Assembly (NCBI RefSeq): GCF_027887165.1
Contig: NC_077228.1
Span: 108,698,043 to 108,762,042, forward strand
Direction: 5' to 3'
Length of the DNA stretch: 64,000 nt
Source of the DNA: Monodelphis domestica
Lineage: Eukaryota; Chordata; Mammalia; Didelphimorphia; Didelphidae
Of the stretch, positions 42,861-53,819 are shown piece by piece; position 1 is the first letter of the stretch; every line of letters begins with the position of its first letter. The notes beneath the pieces were generated by a model. That model was given only the letters and a program-made list of their open reading frames with translations. It had not been told where the DNA came from and ran no database searches. A program made the position numbers and the translations under genes.

Positions 42861-44222
42861 ATGCCAGGGAATCCACAAGTGACAGTCATAACGTTGAACA
42901 TGAATGGGATGAACTCACCCATAAAACATAGACGAATAGAAGAATGGATTAGAATCCAAAACCCTACCATATGTTGTCTCCAAGAAACACACATGAGGCG
43001 GGTAGACACCCACAAGGTCAGAATTAAAGGATGGATAAGACCTTCTGGGCCTCAACTAACAGAAAGAAGGCAGGAGTGGTAATCATGATATCTGATAAAG
43101 CCAAAGCAAAAATAGACCTGATCAAAAAGGATAGGGAAGGTAATTATATTTTGTTAAAAGGGACTTTAGATAATGAGGAAATATCACTAATCAACATGTA
43201 TGCACCAAATAATATAGCACCCAAATTTCTAATGGAGAAACTAGGAGAATTGAAGGAAGAAATAGACAGTAAAATCATATTAGTGGGAGACTTGAACCAA
43301 CTGTTATCAAATTTAGATAAATCAAATAAAAAATAAATAAGAAAGAGGTAAAAGAAGTGAATGAAATCTTAGAAAAATTAGATTTAATAGACATATGGAG
43401 AAAAATAAATAGAGATAAAAAGGAATACACCTTCTTCTCAGTACCACATGGCACATTCACAAAGATTGACCATATATTAGATCACAGAAACATGGCACAC
43501 AAATGCAGAAAAGCAGAAATAATAAATGCAGCCTTTTCAGACCACAAGGCAATAAAAATAATGATCAGTAATGGTACATGGAAAACTAAATCAAAAACTA
43601 ATTGGAAACTAAACAATATGATACTCCAAAATCATTTAGCTAGAGAAGAAATCATAGAAACAATTAATAATTTCATCGAGGAAAATGACAATGGCGAGAC
43701 ATCCTTTCAAACCTTTTGGGATGCAGCCAAAGCGGTAATCAGAGGTAAATTCATATCCCTGAGTGCATATATTAACAAACCAGGGAGAGCAGAGATCAAA
43801 CAATTGGAAATGCAAATAAAAAAACTCGAAAGTGATCAAATTAAAACCCCCCAGCAGAAAACCAAACTAGAAATCCTAAAAATTAAGGGAGAAATTAATA
43901 AAATCGAAAGCGATAGAACTATTGATTTAATAAATAAGACAAGAAGCTGGTACTTTGAAAAAACAAACAAAATAGACAAAGTACTGGTCAATCTAATTAA
44001 AAAAAGGAAGGAAGAAAAGCAAATTAACAGCATCAAAGATGAAAAGGGGGACATCACCTCAGATGAAGAAGAAATTAAGGCAATCATTAAAAATTACTTT
44101 GCCCAATTATATGGCAATAAATACACCAATTTAAGTGATATGGATGAATATATACAAAAATACAAACTGCCTAGACTAACAGAAGAAGAAATAGAATTCT
44201 TAAATAATCCCATATCAGAAAA
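42861..44222 (+). pseudogene. L1 ORF2 N-terminal fragment (endonuclease), frameshifted
   Basis: The ATG at 42861 begins MPGNPQVTVITLNMNGMN, the APE-like endonuclease start. Further motifs are CCLQETH, NMYAPN, VGDLN and AFSDHKAI, covering the expected metal-binding and catalytic positions (GDFN is GDLN here). The reading shifts frame twice: near 43031-43080 and near 43320-43357. The region after the endonuclease ([14 protein letters not shown] onward) leads to [19 protein letters not shown] and then the TSD. The whole RT and C-terminal domains are missing. Confidence 0.9.
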
Positions 44223-44238
44223 TTGAAGAAAAATTAGA

Positions 44239-44870
44239 AAAGAAATGAGAGCTATGGAAGAATTGGAAAGGGAATTAACAGTTTGGTTGAAGAGGTACAA
44301 AACCTTGCCCAAGCAAAAAAGTGAAATTTTTAATGAACCAAATGAAAGGAAATGACTCCATGAGGCAACAAGAAATATTTTTAAAAAGTCAAAAGGATGC
44401 AAAGAAAAAAAAGAGAAGAAAATATAAGGTATCTTATAGAATAAATATCTGACCTGGAAGACAGAGGAGAGAAAATTTGAGAATTATTATTGAAAATATT
44501 GAGAACTACATGTAAGCCACAATTAAAAAAAAGAAAAAGAGAATACACACCACATTTCAAGAAATCCTAAAAGAAAATTGATCAGATTTCTTAGAACCAG
44601 AGGGAAAGATAGAAATAGACAGAATCTACTGGTCACTTCTTAAAAATGACACTACAATGAACAATCCCAGGAACATTATAGCCAAAGCTTAAAATTTTCA
44701 AATTAAAAAAGAAATACTGCAAGTAGCCCAGAACAAAAAGTCCTGAGGAACCACAGTCAGGAACACATATGATTTAGCAACCACTACTATAAAGAAGCTA
44801 AGTCTAGACTTTATGAATTGTGAAAGTCTGGGGTATGGAATACCCTCTAGAGTATTCTACTTAATAGAAC
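44239..44870 (+). mobile_element. Old L1 ORF1 remnant (right flank of copy D)
   Basis: Translations such as RAMEELERELTVWLKRY, LEPEGKIEIDRI and NNPRNIIAKA align with residues 224-265 of copy D ORF1p (ILEQEGKVEIERI, TPRNVIAKF). Many stops and shifts are present. It is the right half of the L1 that copy D interrupted; the left half ends at 40536. Confidence 0.75.
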
Positions 44871-45190
44871 TAGACATTGAACTCAAATCCTGTCTCAACC
44901 ACTTAATAACTCTGTGACCCTGGATAAGTCAATTAATCCTGGTTGCCTCAGTTTCTTCATCAGTAAAAGGTGATGGAAAAGAAAATGGCAAACCACTCTA
45001 GTATCTCTCTGCCAAGAAAACCCCAAATGGGGTGATAAAGAGTTGTCACAAGACAATTGAAAAATAAACCCCAAAATGGAGATAATAATAGTACCTGCAC
45101 CACAGGGATATTATGGGGATCAAATGAAATAATAAATGTGAGACTGCTTTACAAACAAAGTGCTATGTAAATGCTATCTCTTATTAGTGA
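44871..45190 (+). repeat. MIR/THER copy interrupted by a MAR1-type SINE tail
   Basis: ccacttaataactctgtgac and ggttgcctcagtttcttcat lead into aaaatggcaaaccactctag and ccaagaaaaccccaaatggg (RTE-type tail). From about 45070 a MIR tail resumes (gtacctgcaccacagggata). Confidence 0.7.
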
Positions 45191-46135
45191 CCCTGAGTTC
45201 TGTCTCATGGCAGGGGGCTAGGGATCTAGGTCTAGATGATTAGATCAGTATCTGAAGGAATACAGAGACTCATTAGAGTCATTTGTCCCATCTATGGGCA
45301 TTACACCAACAAAAATCACAATCTCAGTGCTTAGGAGTTTACATTCTGGGTGGGGGTGGAGACAGGGAACAAAATGTACACAAATAGGTATGTGCCAAAG
45401 AAATCTCAAGTGATTTGCAAGAAAGGCACTCACATCTAGAGGAATCAGGCCCCTTCTTGGAGGTGGAACTTAAGAAGCAGTTGTAGATAGGCAAAGGCAC
45501 AAAATGGCAGAAGGAATGTTGTGTCCTGGAAACAGCTAGGAGGCCAGTTTGGCTGGAATAAAGCTTGCATGAGGAAGAATAATGTGAAAACAATCTGGAA
45601 AGAGAGAGTGGAGCACAGATTGTGAAGCATTTTAAATGCCAGAGAGAGTAGCTTGCCTTTTATCCCAGACAATTGGGAGACACCGAAGCTCCTCTGCAAG
45701 GGGATGGCATGGTCAGACTTGTGCTTTACAAATAATAATTTTGCAGTTGTGCAGAGGATGGATTAGAGGGGGCGAGACTGGAGGTAATACATCTGAGTGC
45801 TTACATACTACCCCCTCCCTGTCTATTTTTTTTTCCTGGGGACAGAAACATGAGCCATATTTTTACATTCTTAGAGGAAAACAAGGGTGATTTGTAAGCA
45901 TCAAAGGAGGTTTGTAAGCATCAAGGAGCTCCTCAGACTGAACCTGATCTGTGAGTCTAGTGTTTGGGTTCTGAACCTTGCTTTAAAGATATATGTTAAG
46001 AACTTCTAAATAGTGCTGATAGATATTGGCATACTTTAAGGAACCAATGCTGCCATTCCCCAAATTTTCTGTCCTTAAAAAAAAAAAAGGACATATTTTG
46101 TTTTAATACATTTCCCAATAAATGGCCAATTAATT
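45191..46135 (+). repeat. Ancient mammalian repeat pieces and unassigned sequence
   Basis: At 45590-45790 the text atttt-aaatgccagagaga, ttttatcccagacaattggg and gcagaggatggattagaggg belongs to the dispersed ancient family. Remaining sequence is unassigned. Confidence 0.4.
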
Positions 46136-46139
46136 CCTT

Positions 46140-46305
46140 TTACAAAGTAATTTCTGGGCACAGCTAGAGCATGAGACCTGGAGCCAGGAGCACCTGGGTT
46201 CAATTCTAACCTCAGATATAATACATTCTAGCTGTGTGACCCTAGGCAAGTCAATTAATTCCACTTGTCTAGCCCAGCCCTTTGGATTAAAAAAAAAAAA
46301 AAGGA
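46140..46305 (+). mobile_element. CORE-SINE, 3' shortened
   Basis: gagacctggagccaggagca, gggttcaattctaacctcag and ctagctgtgtgaccctaggc, ending in an A-run. The usual 3' third is shortened. Confidence 0.7.
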
Positions 46306-48235
46306 ACCCTTGAAAATATTGAATTGAATCAAAACAGCTTACTAGGGTGATTCTTATGTCCCTTAATACTTTTGTAGATCACCGATTGTGAATAGACAGG
46401 AGAGGTGAATACTCTGTTTGAATCCCAACATTGTCCATTATATTTGACTGGAGGGTTTTTAACTTTTTGGTGTTGCTTTTAGTTATATGTTATAGTGACT
46501 GGTATATTCTTTTGCTCTGTTTTCTCTCCCTATTACCTTATACAAATTATTCTAAGATAATTTTTCTGATTTGGCTCTATTGCTGCCCTTTACTTGAGAG
46601 AGTAAGTCATGTCACTAGAGGTTGCAGAATTTAGCTGACATAACAATTTGAATTCAGGTAATTAGTTAATGATAAGGGAATTTCTGGCTAATTCACTTTA
46701 TTTTTTCATCTTTCAGAATATTTTTATTTTTTTTACTTTTTTTTTGGCTAATTCACTTTAGAAGAACATTTCAATTAATTAGCTCCAGGGTTAATGGTTG
46801 TGGTAAGTCTGCAAATTCCAGCTTTATCTCTAGTGTTTACTGATCAGTTTATAATTTTACCTGATATAGACCTTTCCCTCCTGCTATCTGTTCTTGGATG
46901 TGTAAATCTTTATCTTCCCCTTCTATTGTCTGTAAAATTCCATTTTATCTTTCCTGATTTATAACTGTAAGGTTGCTGAACCTGCTGCTGAGGGGCCCAT
47001 TGGTTATCTATACTATGAGTCTATAGTAAACTGCTTATTAAAATTGTGTTAATAATATGATTGGCAGCAGTACCTGTCAATTATTCTATGGACAATTTTT
47101 ATGTCATAATTTTTCCAAGTTTCTCTGAATCCTTATATTTGTTATTCCTTATATCCCAGTTTTATTCTGTTACATTCATATGATTTAGTTGTTTGGCCAT
47201 TCCGTAGTCATTACATCTCCATTTTCCAAACAACCAGTCCTAAATTGCTGCCCTTTCCACCTTACATTGACAGTTCTGGTTATAGATAGATAGCTCATCT
47301 CCTTCCCCGTACCTTTTCCTCTTTTGACCACATAATAGCTTGTTAAGCTTTGATCTCTTTAGTCACCAAAATGGTCTCCTAAATAGAGCCTTAACACCAG
47401 GACAATATCAACAAAGTCTTTTTTCTTACCAGACCTAGTCCATCCAAAAAAAAAAAGTCTTCCTTATACTGATGAACTTTGGCTGTTATAGCAAATTTGA
47501 ACAGTAACTTTAAGGTCAATGGAAAAACCACATGGTGGGAGTAGGGAGACTACCCCAACAATGACGTGCATGAGAATTAGGGTAAGAGACTACAAACACC
47601 CAAGACATGGATGAGCCAGTTATATGTGAAGGATGAGAGACAATAGATGGACATCATGAGTGCTAGATACTATCAAGATATTAAAAGAAACAGAAAGAAT
47701 GACAGGAATAGCGGGGGAATTTTGCTGATATAAAAACAAAAGTTGTTAGTAAAACTTTATTTAAAAAAAAAGAAGCAAAAAGACACCCATTAATTGGGAA
47801 AGACCCTTTAAATAGGAATTACAGAGAGACATGAACAAGAATCACATTACAAGAAGGCCTGGAATGGTTAAGGTCTGCAATGTTGGGGGCATGATTAGTG
47901 AGATCAAGAAATTATGGAAGAATTTAAGAAGTGTCATTTGTGAGAAATCATCATTTTTCCTCAGTGGGTTGGTAGTGGGAATGTCAAACTTTGATCAGTT
48001 TACTGAAATGCAATAAATTCTATTTTAAAGAGTTTTAATAGGACCTTCCCTTCCTAGATACAGCTTGAGAGAGAGAATGATCCAGTCTGGTAGTTGTAAA
48101 GAAGTAGCCTGCTCCATTACAAAAGTCAATGGAAAAGAGACTACTCTCACCCAGGTGGTAGGGAAATACAGAATGACTTTTCCCAGAAGTAGCACCCTAT
48201 ACCTTCCACATAAGTGCCTCCATCTAAAGAGATCT
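46306..48235. other. AT-rich stretch, mostly unassigned
   Basis: No gene is supported. A small TSD-flanked insertion lies at 46685-46760. At 47095-47230 an old antisense L1 piece is likely (ttattccttatatcccagtt, ttgtttggccattccgtagt). Confidence 0.35.
46685..46760 (-). mobile_element. Very short (44-bp) poly(A)-type insertion with 16-bp TSD
   Basis: tggctaattcacttta is duplicated exactly at 46685-46700 and 46745-46760. The 44 bp between are T-rich. Read on the minus strand the insert starts AAAAAAAAGTAAAAAAAATA, so an A-rich RNA end seems to have been copied. It looks like an extremely 5'-truncated LINE-mediated event. Confidence 0.75.
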
Positions 48236-49765
48236 GAGCATTTGCTTGGGCTTGGAGTCAGGACAATCTGAGTTCAAATCCCATCTCTTTTTTAGCTATG
48301 AGACCCTAGTCTAAATCTACTATTCTGTGGGCATCCTCTGATCCCTCCCCATGGCATAAAACTGACTCCCAGTTCTCAAAGGCAGAGAGCCATAGGTACA
48401 AAGGCCCAGCCCAAAAAGCTAAGTTCAAAGAGTCTGATTCATCCCACTGTTTTTCATCCATAGTAATTCAATTATTCAGGAAAAGCTTGCAAAATTATAG
48501 GTCTTTTAAAAGCATATAGTGAATTAACCCTGATTGCCTAGCCCTTGCCCATCTGTCTTAGAGTTGTCACTAGGACAGAAAGTAAGGATTAAATGAAAAA
48601 AAAAAGGTGTTAATCATAATAGATTGGAGTCCACAGTTAGGAAAACCCCTAACATTCAGAATTGTGGTTTCCTTTCTTAACTTAAAATTTGTGGTTTTCT
48701 ATGTAACTCCTGTCATCTATAATTTTATAGTTACAATAATATATTACACACTATAATAATATAATTCAATATAATTGAATAAAAATGGGAATATAGGAAA
48801 TACTTAGGTAAAAGAGATGAGTAGAGTTTATTATAATGTTGATTACTAGATAAACATGCAGAATGGGAACCTGAGGAAAGACCTTTTGGAAATTCCTCCA
48901 GTCTTTGAAAAGGATGAATAAAATCAGTAGCTTCTGTCCAAGACCTTTGCCCAGAGATGTCTACAGGGGCCCAATACCTACTTCAGGCTTTCCCTACTGT
49001 CACAATTTTTTTTCAGTTTCTTCTTTTGTTTGTGCCCTATGCTGCAGATTATTTCCAGCATGGTTAATTTAGTCTTGGTAAAACTGGGGATGCTCTCTCT
49101 CAAAATTGTTTAGTTCATGCAGTCCCCCATCCTTCCTCTCCATGTGCTCTATTGAAAGCCCTTTAAAAGAATCCTGAGTTAAGACTCAAGTTCACCCTCA
49201 AGCTCAGAGATCATGATGGTCTAAATTGCTTTCAGGGCTGAAGAGGGATATTTGTCTCTCTGAATTATAAGATCCAAGATGCCAGTAGGTTTTTATGCAA
49301 ATTAATGAGCTAGGCTAGCAGAAGGTATGAAGAGTACAGTGCTTCACCTTAGAGGGTATGTACAGAATGGTTGCCTTCCTTTGATGAATTCACAGTCCAG
49401 TAAGGTTATAAGAAAAAAACCAGGTGATTTTGACACAAAAATTACATGATAATTGAATTAGAGGACTGCAAAACAAAGTGCTATAGTAAGATCCAATGGG
49501 GAATATTGGTGGGATTCTGGGAAGGCAGTTGTAGAGTAATAGGGAAAAAAAAGTTGGAATTGGAGTCCAAAGACTTGGGATTGAATCTCAACTCTCACAT
49601 GTACTGTTTATTTATTTGCCATGTACTATTTATATAACCTCCCATAAATCATTTATTACTGGACCTCAATTTCTTCCTTGGTAAAATGAGGATAGGTTGT
49701 ATCAAATTATTCCTGTTTCCTTTTCTCAACAGGAAATTATTAAGCACCAATTTTTTTCTTTCTTT
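48236..49765. other. Unassigned sequence with SINE scraps
   Basis: At 48240-48310 a SINE/MIR head scrap is visible (gggcttggagtcaggacaat). At 48535-48600 there is a CORE-SINE 3' scrap (tgattgcctagcccttgccc). The rest is AT-rich without recognisable genes. Confidence 0.35.
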
Positions 49766-49769
49766 TTCT

Positions 49770-49950
49770 AAAAACAAAATTGCTTTATATTGGTCTTGTC
49801 TGAAGATGTCTGCATTCTGCACTTATGTCTATCACTTCACCAAGAGATAGGCGATAGACTTCATCACAGCCTCCTGGAGTCATGGTTCATCATTGTATTG
49901 ACCAGAATTCTTAAATCTTTCAAAATTGTTTTTATTTACCATATTATGCT
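49770..49950 (-). mobile_element. Old L1 3' UTR, antisense
   Basis: ttgctttatattggtcttgt, agtcatggttcatcattgta and attgaccagaattcttaaat parallel the 38.8 kb and 56.7 kb copies. Confidence 0.6.
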
Positions 49951-51055
49951 CAGTATGTAAGAAATACATGTGGTTAGACATGTTATAAATATAATTTATT
50001 TTCCTACAATTTCTAAAATTCTAAAGAATTAGCTTTGAGTGGTGCAGAGATAGATATGTGTTCTGGGATTTGGCCCACCATTGCTCCAAGGGAGAAAGTG
50101 ATTTCCATTTTTGTGGGGAAGAGGACAACAGTGGTGGTTGGACATTCTGTCCTTCAAGAGCCTATCCCTAGAGAGGTCTTTCAGAAATAATTACCACCTA
50201 TAGGACAGATATTCAAGGGTAATTGAAGCATCAAAATACCTTGAGGGAGATACAGGAAGTGACATGTGCCAGGTTTGGGGCATTCTTTCAACCTCTTGGG
50301 AGAGGTATACCAATTAGCAAAGAGTGGAGGAAGAGAGAGAGGTACAGAGAAAGGGGATCAGTCAGTTAAAGGAGAAAAGGGGAATATTTGGAATGAAAGT
50401 GACAGGATTTATTATCAGAATAAGAAAATGAGGGCAAATTCAAGAGCAGGGAAATAAGAAGAGACCAACTAGCTTTACAATCATAAAAGCAGTACTTTTA
50501 GACAAAACAGCATCTCATATCCCAGGTAGAAAAGTGGGTTTTACAATAATGGATGATACTCTTTACCCATTTTTGCATAGTGTTTGGGAATTTTCTAACA
50601 TTAGGTCCCTCTGGGAAGTTGGGGGATTTCTACATTGAAAATCCTTCAAGATATAATGAAATGATTTGGCTCCTATTTTTTCTCTATGCAGGCAAGTCAA
50701 AATACCATTATCTTTTTCATTACCAAGACCTTTCTTCCAAATGGAGGTGACCCTGATGGAGATAACTCAAGGTCCTGAATCCAGAAAGCTTGGGATAGCA
50801 GTATATTTCAGATCACTGTTCCTACTTCCAGCTTGGGCCCCATAACCATGAATGTGAGGAGCAATCACTGTGGAAAAAGGGACTACCTTCTTCATCAATA
50901 TTAATATCAACTTCTAGGAGTGGTAGAGTTCCTCTGCCTACTGATTCTGCTTCTAGCCCATCTCTTAAGATCATCATCCTGGGAGAGGCAACCTGACAAA
51001 TGGTTGTGGTTCCTACAGCCCTGTCTCCTAAGAAGCCACAGCAACTAAATATGAT
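49951..51055. other. Unassigned noncoding sequence
   Basis: No gene, array or assignable repeat. Confidence 0.3.
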
Positions 51056-51059
51056 GATT

Positions 51060-51240
51060 ACTACTAATAACAGCTAACATTTATATAGCATCAGACACTT
51101 TATAGTCCTCATCTTGATTTAATCTTCACAACAGCCCTTTAAGGTAGACGTTATTATCTCTGTTTTACAGATGAGAAAAATAAGGCAAATAGAGGTTGTG
51201 ATTTGCCCAAGATCCCTCAGTTAGTAAGCATCAATCTACT
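51060..51240 (-). repeat. MIR/THER-type SINE, antisense
   Basis: atttatatagcatcagacac, cacaacagccctttaaggta, ttttacagatgagaaaaata and gatttgcccaagatccctca. Confidence 0.8.
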
Positions 51241-52110
51241 ACTCCACTTAAAGACTAAAGAAAGAAAATTTTCATTACCAGAGGCCTTGGGACAGTCAAA
51301 TAGTTTAACATCATAAACAGGTATCATTTACCAGGGGAAATTGCATTAAAGATCTTTTACTTTTTGCTTTGTCACTATACCTTCCCACATGGGAAACCTT
51401 CCCTTGACTTACTTTTGAGACCTCAATTGGTGAAGTGTTCTTTGTTAGAATGAGAATTTCTTAATCTTGTTTTTCTGTTTATATCCCAGGCTTTGGTACA
51501 TTGCTAAGGAAAACTTAGGTTTTCCTTATTCCCAGTGCTCTATCTACTGTGCAACATGACTACCTTTTATGGTGCAATAATATTCCATTACATTTATTTA
51601 CCATAATTTGTTCAGTCATTCAGTATTTAATGGTCACCTGCATTGTTTGCAAAAAAAAAAAATTTTTTTTTTACTTATGGGTGCTTTCCTCCTGTCTTTT
51701 GGGCACAGTTCCAAAATTCATAGCTCTATCAACAATGCATTAATGAGCCTATCTTCTAGTTTTGGGTTTTTTTTTTTTTGCCACATTCCACTTCCTTTCC
51801 CCATATCCAATTTTATTTTATTTTACTTCCAACTTCTCTCCCTCCCTAACCTCCTTTCCAATCTGAGAAGGCATGAAATAAAAAGCCCATTAGGAATATG
51901 AAAACATGCAAAACAAGTTTCTTAATTTGTCATCTCAAAAAACAGTACTTCTAATAGCTATTCTTTTCTATTTTTGTTAGTTTTGCTATCTTATAGGTTA
52001 AAAGTAGAATCTCAGAGTTGTTTTAATTTGCAACTTTTATTATTGGTGACTTGGAATATCTTTTCACATTGTTGGTAGTTTAGACTTCTTCAGAACTACC
52101 TGCTTATATT

Positions 52111-52504
52111 TGTCAACATGGAAATCTAGAAATCCCCAGTTTATTTATTTTGAGGGTAGAAACCCCAGCTTTTGACCTTGTCACAGCAGAGGTTTCCCTC
52201 TGAGGGAAGGTCCCACTTCACCGGACAATAGACATCCACTTCAGCTTTGGCCCAGTAGGTAGTGCGTTGGTAGCAAGCTGAAGGTCTTGAGTTCTATCCT
52301 CAGAAGGAGGGTATAATATACTGGGAAAGGCTCCTGGAGACAAAAGAGCTACTTGACTTTGGATGGGGTCTACCTCCCCATCTGTATTGTCTGGTGAAGT
52401 GGGACCTTCCCTCAGGAGGAAACCTCTCCTGTGACAAGGTCAAAACCTGGGATTCCTACCTCCCAACTAAATAAACTGGGGATTTCTAGATTTCCATGTT
52501 GACA
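52111..52504. mobile_element. Foldback element with tRNA-Met-like core and TGTCAA/TTGACA ends
   Basis: Arms 52111-52230 and 52385-52504 are inverted repeats of 120 bp with about 11 differences (about 91 percent identical); the first 37 bp match perfectly. The 154-bp centre holds a tRNA-Met-like sequence. The element is flanked by the 4-bp direct repeat tatt (52107-52110 and 52505-52508) and sits inside an old L1. TG...CA ends with a 4-bp TSD resemble retroviral-type integration, and the nearby solo LTR has the same terminal bases. An unusual non-autonomous DNA transposon is an alternative. I recognise no named family, and no protein is encoded. Confidence 0.8.
52244..52314 (+). other. tRNA-Met-like sequence in the foldback core
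   Basis: CAGTAGGTAGTGCGTTGG, then GCTGAAGGTCTTGAGTTC and TATCCTC track elongator tRNA-Met (CAGTAGGTAGCGCGT..., CTGAAGGTCGTGAGTTCGATCCTC). A-box-like and B-box-like segments are kept. The anticodon loop is altered and the acceptor stem does not pair, so it is not a working tRNA gene. Confidence 0.65.
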
Positions 52505-52789
52505 TATTCTTTGACAAATTTCTTCTTCAGGAATAGCTTTTTCATTTTCTACATATTGTGGATACCAAGCCTTTATTAAAGAAACTTCCTGCAAATATCT
52601 TTTCCTGGGTAACTGTTTCCATTCTAAGCTCAAGGGGTTTTGTTTGTGCAAAGACGATAATTTTAGGCAATAAAAACTCTATTTGATCACCTTTGCCATC
52701 TGACTGCTGTTTGGCCAATAATTTTTCTCTATCCATAGCTGTGAAAAAGTATCTCCGTTATAATCTATCTTTTGAAACTATTATTATAT

Positions 52790-53333
52790 CTAGTGTTGAC
52801 TTGGAAAAACACAGAACCACTAAAATGGTCAGAAAAAACAAATCTTTAATCAGGTAAGAGGCAAGTTCCTAATATTTGACTGCTACACAGACTGAAGCCC
52901 TAAAAACCACACAGAACCAAAGCTCCGGGACTTTGGGAACAATGTCTCTGGAAGAATGCATCACCAAATATAATTCTCCAAAGTGCAGAACTTGGGGTCT
53001 TATATACCTTTTGGGGAACAAAAGAAGGGAAGTAAGATTGATTATTTTTAAATTAGCAAAAGGAAATGATGAGTATCAGAGCTTAACAGGAAGGGGCTAA
53101 TGCTTTGAAATGGTTACAAAAAGAGGTTTCCTGCTAGGAGCTGGACTACAGGGGAGGGGTCTCTGAGTGTGGGAGAAACTCCTAAAACTTGATTACATAT
53201 TAATCTTATCTAAACTGGGATCTTTAAGGTCTTTTACACAGTTGAAGATAAGGTTAGTCTGAGACTTCTCCCAAAGCAAATTCCTAAGGGACAGGGGCAA
53301 ACTTTGGGGTTTTAAAAACCAATTTGACACTAG
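52790..53333 (-). mobile_element. Fossil solo LTR (minus) with 4-bp TSD
   Basis: The LTR (52794-53329, 536 bp) has TGT...ACA ends and is flanked by ctag at 52790-52793 and 53330-53333. It is homologous to the LTRs at 29.7-31.8 kb: shared text includes acacagaaccactaaaatgg and aaatctttaatcagg. A 4-bp TSD fits an ERV1-type integrase. It carries no internal genes. Confidence 0.88.
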
Positions 53334-53469
53334 ATTATATATCCATGTTGAGTTTATATGTGCCAGATATCACATAATTTCTGCAATTTTCCTAAGCAGG
53401 TTTTGTTGAATAGAGAAGTTCAATTGTTTCTGGATGTGTAATTAATGTTTCATAGATAGTTATCTTTCA

Positions 53470-53555
53470 TCCTTCCTTTCCTCATTCCATCCTCCTTTCT
53501 TCCTTTCTTTTCTCCCTTCTTCTGTTTCTCTTTTTCTCCTTCCCTTTCTTTCCAA
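53470..53555. repeat. CT-rich low-complexity tract
   Basis: TTCC/TTTC blocks on the plus strand, inserted within old L1 sequence. Confidence 0.8.
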
Positions 53556-53740
53556 ATCAGTACCAAATAATTATGACTATTGTTTTGTAGCATATAGTTA
53601 GTGATCTGGTCCTGCTGGGGTCCCCATCCCATCTCCTTCCCACTTTTTTCATGATTTCCTTGACCTTCTTGACCAGTTATAATTTTATTTTAGTTATATA
53701 AAAGTATTCTCTGTATTTGATCTGCTTTCATGTCTGTATA

Positions 53741-53815
53741 CCCGGCTCCTAGTACAGTGTCTGACGTAAAGTAGACACTTAGTAAATGTTTGACCCATTG
53801 AAGTGAATGGAATTG
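53741..53815 (+). repeat. L2 3' terminus
   Basis: ctcctagtacagtgtctgac and gtagacacttagtaaatgtt. Confidence 0.5.
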
Positions 53816-53819
53816 AATT

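Larger units (their letters stand above)
40521..44238 (+). mobile_element. L1 (copy D): 5' end kept, 3' end missing, no poly(A), flanked by a TSD
   Basis: A perfect 16-bp direct repeat, ttgaagaaaaattaga, lies at 40521-40536 and 44223-44238. The body (40537-44222) starts with ggaggag, as L1 5' ends often do. It has a 480-bp 5' UTR, a complete ORF1, a long inter-ORF spacer and about 450 codons of ORF2, then stops abruptly in ORF2 with no 3' UTR and no A tail. The target is the ORF1 of an older L1. Truncation at the 3' side with an intact TSD is unusual for target-primed insertion and suggests internal priming on an A-rich ORF2 stretch. Confidence 0.88.
51545..53740 (-). mobile_element. Old L1 ORF2 region, antisense, host of two later insertions
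   Basis: Reversed ORF2 text runs through tatggtgcaataatattcca, atttgttcagtcattcagta, atctcagagttgttttaatt, gatgattt-like text and, beyond the insertions, tttcctaagcaggttttgtt and tcagtaccaaataattatga. This matches the order of young copy B between about 19.6 and 20.75 kb. It is interrupted by a foldback element (52111-52504) and a solo LTR (52794-53329), so both are younger. Confidence 0.75.

Noticed and set aside
52244-52314. Functional tRNA-Met gene
   Set aside because: The anticodon loop is altered, the acceptor stem does not pair and no Pol III terminator follows closely; only tRNA-derived similarity is claimed.
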